Shown piece after piece: positions 51,656 to 59,233 of a DNA stretch of 64,000 nucleotides (its first letter is position 1; each line of letters begins with the position of its first letter). A model generated the notes under the pieces. The model saw nothing but the letters and a program-made list of their open reading frames with translations. It searched no databases and was not told where the DNA came from. A program made the position numbers and the translations under genes. The stretch is from Nocardia amamiensis (GTDB lineage: Bacteria; Actinomycetota; Actinomycetes; Mycobacteriales; Mycobacteriaceae). Location: the NCBI RefSeq assembly GCF_015477605.1, contig NZ_JADLQX010000026.1, forward strand, positions 1 through 64,000, written 5' to 3'.

Positions 51656-52416
51656 CGGCGTCCCCCGATACGGCTCATCAGGCTCGGGAACCACCGGTAG
51701 GCGGCGACCACCACCCGGTTGTAGCGCGGAAACACGATGAACGGCTTGTTCTTGCGCATGCCATGCAGCACGTACTCGGCGGCCCGCTCGGAGCTGATCA
51801 TCCCGATCGGCATGCGGCGCGACGGCCCCCGATACGAATAGCCCGGCAGGTCGATCCCGGAATCGACGATGTCGGTCGCGACCCGCCCCGGTACGGCGAC
51901 ACTCACCTTCACCCCTGCCGCGGCCGCCTCGGCGCGCAGCGAGGTACTCAATCCGACCACCGCGTGCTCGGTCATCGCGTACGCCGCCGACGGCGTCACC
52001 GGTGTCAGTCCCGCGAGCGACGCCATGTTCACGATGTGCCCGAAACCCTGAGCCCGCATCACCGGGTAGGCGTGCCGGGTCCCGTGCACCACGCCCCACA
52101 GGTTCACATCCACGATCCGCTGCCACTGCGGCAACGGAATCTGGTCCGCGGCGCCGCCGAGGCGGATGCCAGCGTTGTTGAACAAGTAGTCGATGCGTCC
52201 CAGTTCGGTCGCTGCCCCGTTGATCAGCCTGCGCACCTGCTCGTCGTCGGAGACGTCGACGACCTGCGTGTGGATCCCGGTGTCCGCGGCCAGCGCCACC
52301 AGCCCGGCGGCGTCGATATCGGCAGCCACGACCGCGACGCCCTGCGCGGCCAGGCTGCGGCACAAGGCGGCGCCCAGACCGGACGCGGCGCCGGTGACCA
52401 CCGCCACAGTATCCAC
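51652..52416 (-). CDS. Short-chain dehydrogenase with altered catalytic lysine
   Basis: About 254 residues. The Rossmann motif is TGAASGLG, NNAG is present, and the Ser of the triad lies in NMASLAG. The catalytic segment reads YAMTE, so the Lys of the YxxxK motif is Glu (the codon is clearly GAG). The following HAVVGLS is intact. Activity may be lost or altered. The start is taken as GTG 52416, 8 nt after a good -10 box; TTG 52425 overlaps that box. A VOC gene is coupled downstream, and a TetR gene is divergent. Confidence 0.88.
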   Translation of the reverse strand: MDTVAVVTGAASGLGAALCRSLAAQGVAVVAADIDAAGLVALAADTGIHTQVVDVSDDEQVRRLINGAATELGRIDYLFNNAGIRLGGAADQIPLPQWQRIVDVNLWGVVHGTRHAYPVMRAQGFGHIVNMASLAGLTPVTPSAAYAMTEHAVVGLSTSLRAEAAAAGVKVSVAVPGRVATDIVDSGIDLPGYSYRGPSRRMPIGMISSERAAEYVLHGMRKNKPFIVFPRYNRVVVAAYRWFPSLMSRIGGRR

Positions 52417-52424
52417 GTCGTACA

Positions 52425-52452
52425 ATTAAGCATCTGTGTTTAACATCGTCAA
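52425..52452 (-). promoter_or_regulatory. Promoter for the SDR-VOC operon, probably leaderless
   Basis: On the minus strand TTGACG (52452-52447), 16-bp spacer, CTTAAT (52430-52425), then the GTG at 52416 after 8 nt. A direct repeat GTGTTTA occurs at 52436 and 52458, 22 bp apart (about two helical turns), overlapping this promoter and lying in front of the divergent TetR gene; it is a likely TetR-binding element. Confidence 0.6.
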
Positions 52453-52477
52453 TACTCGTGTTTAGTACAGTGCGGAT

Positions 52478-53116
52478 ATGCCGAGCGACGATTCGCGCAC
52501 CGCTTTGCTCGACGCCGGAGAACGCCTCATCGCCGAGCGCGGCGTCGACGTGCCGCTGCGCGACATCGCCGCCGCCGCGGGCCAGCGCAACAACTCGGCC
52601 GTGCACTACTACTTCGATTCCCGCAACGGACTGATCGAAGCGATCGTCGAGCGGCGGATGAACTGGCTCGAGCAGCGGCGCATGCAATTGCTGGCCGCAC
52701 ACGAAGCCAACGGTGGCGCCAACAACCTGCCCACGCTCGTCGCCCTGCTCGCGACACCGATCCTCGAGCTGCTCGGCGATGACCGGGTAACCCACCTGGG
52801 CCGGTTCCTGGAAGTGGTGCGAACCCATCCGGTGGTGGCGGACGCGCGCCGCCTCGCAGGGGCCGACCGCGCGGCGCTCCGGATCATCGCCACCCGGCTC
52901 GACGCGGCACTGCAGGGCCTGCCCCGCCGCCTGCGCAGACAGCGCCTGGAGACCATGGCCACGGTAATGTTCGCCTTGATCGCCGACTACGAGCGCACCC
53001 TCGAATCCGGCGTCCGCACCGCCAGCCCCGAGGACGCGGCGGAGATCGTGGACATGATCGTCGCCATGCTCACCGTGCCCGCCCGCGCCCACACAGGGTC
53101 CACGCCGCGACACTGA
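52478..53116 (+). CDS. TetR-family regulator, divergent to the SDR-VOC operon
   Basis: 212 residues. Helix-turn-helix residues include VPLRDIAAAAGQRNNSAVHYYF, with the NSAVHYYF recognition motif common among TetR regulators with a C-terminal ligand domain. The short (61-bp) divergent gap to the SDR gene implies control of that operon and of itself. The ligand is unknown. Confidence 0.9.
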   Translation: MPSDDSRTALLDAGERLIAERGVDVPLRDIAAAAGQRNNSAVHYYFDSRNGLIEAIVERRMNWLEQRRMQLLAAHEANGGANNLPTLVALLATPILELLGDDRVTHLGRFLEVVRTHPVVADARRLAGADRAALRIIATRLDAALQGLPRRLRRQRLETMATVMFALIADYERTLESGVRTASPEDAAEIVDMIVAMLTVPARAHTGSTPRH

Positions 53117-53243
53117 ACAGCGCCGTGAGCAGGACACGGTCGCCGCTGCCCACGGCCAGCGGCGCGGCACAAGCGGCCGACGAGCCGCGGCGTCCGCGTG
53201 CCGCTCCGTACCCGGCACCGGCGATCCCTGGTCGCGGCTGTGT

Positions 53244-53507
53244 TCAGCCCGTTGTCCGCGGCACCGGGATGCCGTACCCGTGAGCTGCGGTGAGCGGTCG
53301 ATTGCCTTGCGTCCCGGTTGTTTCCGGGAATCTGCGGTGCAAACGGTCGATATAGCGACGCACGGCGGACAGTTCGGTCTGCAGTTGCTGTCGCACGGCG
53401 GGATCACCGCGATGCGCGAATCCGATCTCCCGCGTCAGCGTCTGGGCTCGCACGGCGAGCAACTCCAGGAACACCCGAGCCTGGGCGAGGTTGGCGTCTT
53501 CTTCCAT
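53244..53507 (-). CDS. Small helical hypothetical protein
   Basis: 87 residues, not recognised. The first ~65 residues are predicted helical with well-spaced hydrophobics (LAQARVFLELLAVRAQTLT, LQTELSAVRRYIDRL); the tail is Gly/Thr/Pro-rich. The ATG at 53507 has only a weak purine-rich stretch upstream. Composition and codon use look coding. It has no neighbours on its strand nearby. Confidence 0.55.
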   Translation of the reverse strand: MEEDANLAQARVFLELLAVRAQTLTREIGFAHRGDPAVRQQLQTELSAVRRYIDRLHRRFPETTGTQGNRPLTAAHGYGIPVPRTTG

Positions 53508-53699
53508 CCGGTAGGCCGATCTGTCGTTCGGTTCATACTGTGTCGCCCGGTGCTCCCCGCGCCGTGGTCCTCGGTCGATCGGGAGTAGGTCACGATGCTA
53601 GCCGAGCGGACGCCCGGCGGTGCCGAAAACAAAACCGGCCCTTCGGCCCGGGGTTGGATGCTCGGCGTACGGGCACCCGCCGGGGCGTATCGTGACGGT

Positions 53700-53870
53700 A
53701 TGGGCGTCATCGGGGAACTGTTTCCGGGCAAGAAACTGACCCACGAGGGCAGTGAAGCCGGCGACGGACAGACACACACTCCCCGGTTCGACATCGATCT
53801 CGACACCGGGGTGGTGCGGGTGCCGCGCGCGGCCGATCCGGCCGTCGCCGAGCGACCCGACGAAACGTAA
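53700..53870 (+). CDS. Small DUF6191-like protein
   Basis: 56 residues, GELFPGKKLTHEGSEAGDG followed by FDIDLDTGVVRVP, resembling the short DUF6191 proteins of actinobacteria, of unknown function. ATG 53700 is preceded after 6 nt by TATCGT, which could be a -10 box for a leaderless message; a longer reading from 53595 is Arg/Gly-rich and not convincing. Confidence 0.6.
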   Translation: MGVIGELFPGKKLTHEGSEAGDGQTHTPRFDIDLDTGVVRVPRAADPAVAERPDET

Positions 53871-54021
53871 GTCCGTCCCTGGTTCCCGCCCGCCGCGTTC
53901 AACGCTCCGGCGCGATCCTTTGGCAATCCAGACCCTGTGCGGGCCGATTCCCCTCGGGCAGAAAACATCTCGTTGATCGCAACCCGTGGCCGCAGCGGTT
54001 CGGGCCGGTAGCGTCGCCGCA

Positions 54022-54342
54022 ATGGACACTGCGAACGGGCGGCGACGGCCCTGGAAGACCCTGGCCCGCCTGTTCGGCACGCTCCACCACATCAGCAACG
54101 GCCGCGCGGCCTGGAACGCGGTGACCTCCTCGGTCGGCGAGAAGAACTACGGCGACCAGGAACTGCCCAGCCCCGAAGAGCGCTACACGCGCGCGACCGA
54201 ATCCATCGAAGTCGTCAACGCCCTGTTCGACTTCCTCGTCAACGGGCCGCTACCCGAACTGCGCCGCCGCGGCATCATCGGCTCGGACTACCTCGGCGCG
54301 ACCTTCCGCGAGAACTTCGAGCTACCGCCACTACCGGACTGA
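54022..54342 (+). pseudogene. Remnant of an NtaA/SnaA/DszA-type FMN monooxygenase
   Basis: About 106 residues. The segment ARLFGTLHHISNGRAAWNAVTSS...ERYTRATESIEVVNALFD is the conserved substrate-barrel region of NtaA-like LLM monooxygenases, and ELRRRGIIGSDYLGATFREN is their C-terminal ending. Between them some 200 residues are missing, and the N-terminal third is absent too. The gene is thus internally deleted and 5'-truncated while the surviving parts remain in frame. A functional full-length enzyme would be about 440 residues. Confidence 0.75.
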
Positions 54343-54460
54343 CCGCGCGCGCATCGAACGCTCCTCGACACCTCGACCTCCGCGAACTGCCGACGCGCAC
54401 CAGAGGCGGCAACTCGCCACCCACGGTGGTGAGCGACACCGAACTCCGCCTCCGGCAGCT

Positions 54461-54655
54461 CCCAATGCCTCACTGGGTGGCAGGACCGACCAGATCTCCG
54501 TCTCGGCGGGCACCCGCGAGCGGCTCCTCGCAGCAACTGAACGACTGTTGCTGACCGGCCGATACGACGACGTGTCGGTGCGGAGTATCTGCGCCGAGGC
54601 CGGTGCGAATCCGGCCGCGGTGCGCTACCACTTCGGGTCGAAGGACGCACTGCTG
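54461..54655 (+). pseudogene. Truncated duplicate of the TetR gene at 57392
   Basis: The stretch from 54482 aligns without gaps to 57392 onward (offset 2910 bp), with only two mismatches over 54539-54652. The start codon is AGG instead of ATG, and similarity breaks off at about 54652, immediately before the stop of the oppositely oriented ene-reductase gene (54663). Similarity also continues slightly upstream across the ribosome-binding region. It encodes just the helix-turn-helix part (SVRSICAEAGANPAAVRYHF). Confidence 0.85.
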
Positions 54656-54662
54656 TGGCCGG

Positions 54663-55727
54663 TCAGTCGGCGAGTGCCGGGTAATCGGTGTATCCGTGGT
54701 GATCTCCGCCGTAGAACGTTGCCGGATCGGGCTCGTTGAACGCCGCCCTGGCTCGGATGCGCGCGGGCAGATCAGGGTTGGCCAGGGCGAGCGCGCCGAC
54801 GGCGACGACATCGGCCGATCCGTTGTCGAGGTCGGCGATGCGGGCGGCCAGGTCCGCCCCAGCGCGGTTGACGACCAGGCGATCCGGCCAGATGCGGCGG
54901 ATCGTCGGCAGCAGTTCCTCGTCGCCGGCGTGGACCAGATGCAGGTAGGCCAGATCCAGTCGGGCCAGCTCACCGGCCAGGTGCCCGTAGAGCTGGTGGG
55001 TGTCGGTCTCGGTGATGTCGTTGAACGGATTGGCCGGGGAGATCCGGAATCCCGTTCGGTCCGCCCCGATTTCGGCGGCCACGGCTGCCGCGACCTCGAG
55101 CGGGAACCGCGTGCGCCCGGCGATCGAACCGCCATACTCGTCGTCACGCTGATTGGTGTTCGCGGCGAGGAACTGGTGCAGCAGATAGCCGTTGGCGCCG
55201 TGGATCTCGACACCGTCGGCCCCGGCATCGAGGGCCATGGCCGCCGCGCGACGGAACTCGTCGACGGTCCGCGCGATGCCCGCGGTGTCCAGTGCCACCG
55301 GCGGGGCCATGGGGTGCGGCCCGGTCGCGGTGTACATCATCGCGTTCGCCGCGATCGCCGACGGCGCGACCGGCGGGCGGTGGTGTGGAGTGTTCGAGGG
55401 ATGCGAGATGCGGCCGACGTGCATCAGCTGGATGACGAACGCGGCTCCGGTGGCGTGCACCGCGGCGGCGACCGACTTCCAGGCATCGACGTGCGCGGGC
55501 TCGTGGATGCCGGGCGTGTTGAGGTAGCCCTGTCCGTCCGCCGATGGCTGGGTGCCCTCGGTGACCAGCATCGCGAACGAGTTCCGCTGCTCGTAGTAGG
55601 CGGCGGTGAGATCGGTGACCGTACCGTCGGCGTTGGCTCGGCTGCGGGTCATGGGAGCCATGGCCAGCCGGTGCGGCAGCGCGATAGCACCGAGACGGGT
55701 TGGCGTCCAAAGGATCTGATCGTTCAT
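54663..55727 (-). CDS. Old-yellow-enzyme-type ene-reductase
   Basis: 354 residues, FMN-dependent TIM barrel of the NemA/alkene reductase group. Hallmarks: N-terminal MAPMTRSRA, QLMHVGRISHP, the catalytic HGANGYLLHQFL with the Asn pair for the substrate carbonyl, and RDDEYGGSI. It reduces activated C=C bonds or nitro groups using NAD(P)H. ATG 55727 follows ggag by 7 nt. It precedes the quinone-oxidoreductase-like gene on the same strand by 39 bp, so the pair may be an operon with the MarR-controlled promoter upstream. Confidence 0.93.
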   Translation of the reverse strand: MNDQILWTPTRLGAIALPHRLAMAPMTRSRANADGTVTDLTAAYYEQRNSFAMLVTEGTQPSADGQGYLNTPGIHEPAHVDAWKSVAAAVHATGAAFVIQLMHVGRISHPSNTPHHRPPVAPSAIAANAMMYTATGPHPMAPPVALDTAGIARTVDEFRRAAAMALDAGADGVEIHGANGYLLHQFLAANTNQRDDEYGGSIAGRTRFPLEVAAAVAAEIGADRTGFRISPANPFNDITETDTHQLYGHLAGELARLDLAYLHLVHAGDEELLPTIRRIWPDRLVVNRAGADLAARIADLDNGSADVVAVGALALANPDLPARIRARAAFNEPDPATFYGGDHHGYTDYPALAD

Positions 55728-55766
55728 GATGGTGCTCCTGGCGGTAAATAGGTCGGGGTCAAGGGT

Positions 55767-56702
55767 TCAGACGGCGATCTGGACGACGGTCTTGCCGCGC
55801 AATTGACCGCGCTCGCCGAGGGCGTGGACCTGCGGGAGTTCCGCCAGCGGGTAGCGGGCGCTGACATCCAGGCGCAGCACGCCGCGGTCGAGCAGCGACA
55901 CCAGATTCCTGAGCTGCTGCGCGTCGCTGCGGACGAAGACGTTCTCGCCCCGCACGTTCCGGCTCGCATCGGCCACGGCCGGGGTCGTGGTCGACACCAG
56001 GGCACCCCGGTCAGTGATGCGGTCACGCAGCGCGGCCAGCTCGGCGGGCGAGGTGCGGACCAGGTTGACGACGAAATCGACCGGCTCGGTAAGCGCGTCG
56101 ATGACCGGGATCCGGGTGTAGTCGATGATCTCGTCGGCACCCGCGGCACGGACGGCGTCGCTGCTTCGTGGGCTGGCTGTCGCGATCACATGTGCGCCGA
56201 GATGTTTGGCGAGACCGATGGTGAATCCGCCGACGCCGCCACCGGCTCCGTTGACGAGCACGCGGGAACCCGCGTACACCCCGGCGTGGTCGATCAGCGC
56301 CTGCCAGGCCGTCAACCCGGACGAGGGGAGCGCGGCGGCGTCGCTCAACGGCACCGGGACCGGTGCGGTCGCGAGCAGGTTCGCGGGCGCGGTGACGTAC
56401 TCGGCGGCGGCCCCGTTTGCGGCCATCGGCAGAAACGCGACGACGGAGGAGCCCACGAGCGAGCGGTCGACATCGGCTCCGACCGCGGTGACGACACCGC
56501 TGACGTCGATTCCGGGGATGTGCGGCAGCGTCAGTGGGAACTGCTGCTGCAGGACCCCGGCTCGGATGGCCGCGTCGACCGGGTTGAACGTGGTCGCGGC
56601 GACCCGGATCAGGGCTTCGCCGCTGTGCGGTATCGGCTTCTGGACCTCGGCGAGTTCGAGGACGCTGGGGTCCCCGTAAGTGGTGAAGCGGATGGCTTTC
56701 AT
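55767..56702 (-). CDS. Zinc-free quinone oxidoreductase-like NADPH reductase
   Basis: 311 residues of the medium-chain family without zinc-binding cysteines. GINPVDAAIR-like NPVDAAIRAG, the GAGGGVGG NADP-binding motif and AHVIATAS are typical of quinone oxidoreductases. The ATG at 56702 follows gaggtagct by about 5 nt. It is divergent from a MarR regulator, with the operators in between, and ahead of an ene-reductase. Both reduce electrophilic compounds, so a joint role against quinones or enones is likely. Confidence 0.92.
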   Translation of the reverse strand: MKAIRFTTYGDPSVLELAEVQKPIPHSGEALIRVAATTFNPVDAAIRAGVLQQQFPLTLPHIPGIDVSGVVTAVGADVDRSLVGSSVVAFLPMAANGAAAEYVTAPANLLATAPVPVPLSDAAALPSSGLTAWQALIDHAGVYAGSRVLVNGAGGGVGGFTIGLAKHLGAHVIATASPRSSDAVRAAGADEIIDYTRIPVIDALTEPVDFVVNLVRTSPAELAALRDRITDRGALVSTTTPAVADASRNVRGENVFVRSDAQQLRNLVSLLDRGVLRLDVSARYPLAELPQVHALGERGQLRGKTVVQIAV

Positions 56703-56722
56703 AGCTACCTCGAGTTGGTTGA

Positions 56723-56789
56723 TTCGAATTCGAAACGAGTCCTTCGAATTCGAACCGTAGCACCATCTGGCAATCACTTCAACTTCGAA
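56723..56789. promoter_or_regulatory. MarR operator region with two perfect TTCGAATTCGAA palindromes
   Basis: TTCGAATTCGAA occurs at 56723-56734 and again at 56743-56754, centres 20 bp apart (two helical turns), and a half-site TTCGAA lies at 56784-56789. They fill the 107-bp divergent gap between the quinone oxidoreductase and MarR genes and would let one MarR dimer pair control both promoters. Confidence 0.8.
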
Positions 56790-56809
56790 GCAACTGCTAC
56801 TGTTGGCGC

Positions 56810-57289
56810 ATGCTCCCACCGCCACTCGCCGAGTTCGACGCCTACTTCGCCCTGCTCGAGGTGGGCTCCCTGGTGCAGCACGGCGTCGAGCAGCAATTGC
56901 GTGCCGAGGGCGGACTCAGCTTCGTCCAGTTCCAGATCTTGGCAATCCTCGGCGAATCCGAGGACCGAACCCAAACCATGACCACCGTCGCGGACCGGCT
57001 CGTCCACAGCCGCAGCGGCCTGACCTACCAGGCGCAGAAACTCGAATCCGCCGGTCTGATCACCCGCACCACTGGGCCCGACGACGACCGCACCACCATC
57101 CTCACCCTCAGCCCCGCGGGAGCCGCCCTCCTCGCACGCGTGCTGCCCGGCCACATGGACGTCGTTCGCGACATCCTGCTCGACGCCCTCGGCGAGGCCG
57201 ACCGCACCGAACTCACACGAATCCTGGACAAAGTCCGAGTCCACATGCGCAGCCGCCCACCCCGATCCGCGCGCCGCAAACGCTCCTGA
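56810..57289 (+). CDS. MarR-family regulator
   Basis: 159 residues. Winged helix with the MTTVADRLVHSRSGLTYQAQKLESAGLI recognition region and the TGPDDDRTTILTLS wing, both characteristic of MarR. It controls, through the TTCGAATTCGAA sites, itself and the divergent quinone/ene-reductase operon; this follows from position. ATG 56810 follows no strong ribosome-binding site. The ligand is likely an electrophile or phenolic compound. Confidence 0.93.
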   Translation: MLPPPLAEFDAYFALLEVGSLVQHGVEQQLRAEGGLSFVQFQILAILGESEDRTQTMTTVADRLVHSRSGLTYQAQKLESAGLITRTTGPDDDRTTILTLSPAGAALLARVLPGHMDVVRDILLDALGEADRTELTRILDKVRVHMRSRPPRSARRKRS

Positions 57290-57343
57290 AAGACCCCGTC
57301 ACGCCCAGCCCCCCGCACACGACAGTCTTCGCCAGCGCGGCCC

Positions 57344-57362
57344 TTTCAATCAATGATTGAAA
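57344..57362. promoter_or_regulatory. Palindromic operator upstream of a TetR gene
   Basis: TTTCAATC-AAT-GATTGAAA (57344-57362) is a perfect inverted repeat with 8-bp arms. A second imperfect palindrome, CATTGTT-TG-AACAGTG, follows at 57363-57378. Both lie before the TetR start at 57392, consistent with autoregulation. Confidence 0.7.
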
Positions 57363-57391
57363 CATTGTTTGAACAGTGCTTCACTGGTGAC

Positions 57392-57976
57392 ATGACCGAC
57401 CAAGTCGCCGCATCGGCGGGCACCCGCGAGCGGCTCCTTTCCGCCGCCGAACGACTGTTGCTGACCGGCCGATACGACGACGTGTCGGTGCGGAGTATCT
57501 GCGCCGAGGCCGGAGCGAATCCGGCCGCGGTGCACTACCACTTCGGGTCGAAGGACGCACTGGTCGCCGCGCTGCTCGAGGACCGGCTCGGGCCACTGTG
57601 GGCGACTCGGTTGTCGGCCGTGGCCGCCGAACACGGTTCGGTGGCCGAGGTCGTCGATGCCGTCATCGAGCCCTTCGTCGAGTTGGCCGCCGATCCGGTG
57701 GGCCGGTTGCACCTGCGTTTGCTGGCCCAGTTCGTGCTGGGGCGGCATGTGACGGAGTGGCGACAGCCGTGGTTCCGGATGGACTCCTGGGTCGCTCTGC
57801 TACCAGACGTCGACGAGCACGAGAGCCGACGGCGCTGGATGTTGGCCTTCGACTTGATCATCACGCGATTCGGTGGCGCCGGGACCAGCCAGCGGGAGAT
57901 GCCGGACGAAGTGGTGACCACCTTGCGTGACTTCGTCGTCGCCGGGCTGACCGCGGGCAAGGGAGAGCGGAAATGA
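57392..57976 (+). CDS. TetR-family regulator coupled to an ene-reductase
   Basis: 194 residues from ATG 57392. The helix-turn-helix is VSVRSICAEAGANPAAVHYHF; the remainder is a TetR ligand-binding domain (WMLAFDLIITRF). An earlier in-frame ATG (57353) would lie inside the operator, so it is not used. It overlaps the ene-reductase gene by 4 bp (ATGA). A truncated copy of its 5' end sits at 54461-54655. Confidence 0.92.
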   Translation: MTDQVAASAGTRERLLSAAERLLLTGRYDDVSVRSICAEAGANPAAVHYHFGSKDALVAALLEDRLGPLWATRLSAVAAEHGSVAEVVDAVIEPFVELAADPVGRLHLRLLAQFVLGRHVTEWRQPWFRMDSWVALLPDVDEHESRRRWMLAFDLIITRFGGAGTSQREMPDEVVTTLRDFVVAGLTAGKGERK

Positions 57977-59199
57977 ACGAGATATTCGCACCGGCCGAAT
58001 TGGGGCCGATCACGTTGCGCAACAGGGTGATCAAGGCGGCCACTTTCGAGGGCCGTACACCCGACGCACTGGTCACCCAGGATCTGATCGAGTTCCACCG
58101 AGAGACGGCAGCGGGCGGAGTCGGAATGACGACGGTCGCCTACTGCGCAGTCGCGCCCGGCGGACGAACCGACCGGCATCAGATTTGGATGCGCCCGGAG
58201 GCGGTTCCGGGGTTGCGCAAGTTGACCGACGCCGTCCATAGCGAGGGCGCGGCGGCGAGCGCGCAGATCGGGCACGCCGGCCCGGTCGCCAACGCGAGAT
58301 CCAATGGCGTTCCCGCGCTCGCTCCCAGCAGGATGATCAGCCCGCTCTCGATGCGCTTCATGAAGGTGCCCGATCAGGATGAGATCCGCGAGGTCGTCGC
58401 CGCGCACGCGAACGCGGCGAAACTGGCCGAGCAAGCGGGTTTCGACGCGGTGGAAATCCACTTCGGGCACAACTACCTGGTGAGTTCCTTTCTGAGCCCG
58501 AGACTGAACCGGCGCGCCGACGGGTACGGCGGCTCCACCGCAAACCGTGCCCGGCTGGCGCGTGAAATCGCCTGGGCGGTACGGAAAGCCGTGGGTGGCC
58601 GGCTCGCGGTGACCGCGAAGCTCAACATGGAAGACGGCGTGCCGGGCGGACTCACGGTACCGGAGTCGTTGCAAGTGGCGGCGTGGCTGGAAGCGGACGG
58701 CACCCTCGACGCGCTGGAACTGACAGCTGGAAGTTCCCTGCTCAACCCGATGTTGTTGTTCCACGGCAGTGCCCCGCGAAAGGAATTCGCGAATGTCCTT
58801 CCCATACCGGCACGCTGGGGCTTCCGCCTGGTGGGCCGGGCTTTCCTGAAGGAGTATCCCTATCAGGACGGGTATCTGCTCGAGCGGGCGCGCCACTTCC
58901 GCCGGGAGCTGTCGATGCCACTGGTCCTGTTGGGCGGAATCACCAATCTGCACACCATGCAGCAGGCGATGACCGAGGGGTTCGACTTCGTCGCGATGGG
59001 CCGGGCGCTGCTGCGGGAACCGAACCTCCTGCACCGCATCCGGTCCGACGCCACCACGCAGTCGGCCTGCATCCACTGCAACGAATGCATGCCGACCATC
59101 TATACCCGCACTCGCTGCGTCTACCGCCCCGATCGAACCGGCGCCCCGATTCCGTTGACGCTATCCGGCACGGAGGGCGGACCGAAGGACCCGGCATGA
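57973..59199 (+). CDS. Second Old-yellow-enzyme-family oxidoreductase
   Basis: 408 residues, of the NADH:flavin oxidoreductase group. Barrel motifs include LGPITLRNRVIKAATFEGR, QIGHAG, VEIHFGHNYLVSSFLSP and the terminal CIHCNECMPTIYTRTRC, an iron-sulfur-like Cys cluster seen in some members with an extra 4Fe-4S site, although the usual C-terminal FAD/NAD domains are absent. It starts at ATG 57973, overlapping the TetR stop, and is expected to be controlled by it. The substrate is unknown. Confidence 0.92.
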   Translation: MNEIFAPAELGPITLRNRVIKAATFEGRTPDALVTQDLIEFHRETAAGGVGMTTVAYCAVAPGGRTDRHQIWMRPEAVPGLRKLTDAVHSEGAAASAQIGHAGPVANARSNGVPALAPSRMISPLSMRFMKVPDQDEIREVVAAHANAAKLAEQAGFDAVEIHFGHNYLVSSFLSPRLNRRADGYGGSTANRARLAREIAWAVRKAVGGRLAVTAKLNMEDGVPGGLTVPESLQVAAWLEADGTLDALELTAGSSLLNPMLLFHGSAPRKEFANVLPIPARWGFRLVGRAFLKEYPYQDGYLLERARHFRRELSMPLVLLGGITNLHTMQQAMTEGFDFVAMGRALLREPNLLHRIRSDATTQSACIHCNECMPTIYTRTRCVYRPDRTGAPIPLTLSGTEGGPKDPA

Positions 59200-59233
59200 C
59201 CTTGCCGAGCACCGACACACCCGGGTCGGCGGG

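Noticed and set aside
57353..57391. Upstream ATG giving a TetR protein 13 residues longer
   Set aside because: This ATG lies within the operator palindrome; the downstream ATG matches the family N-terminus and has ggtgac before it.
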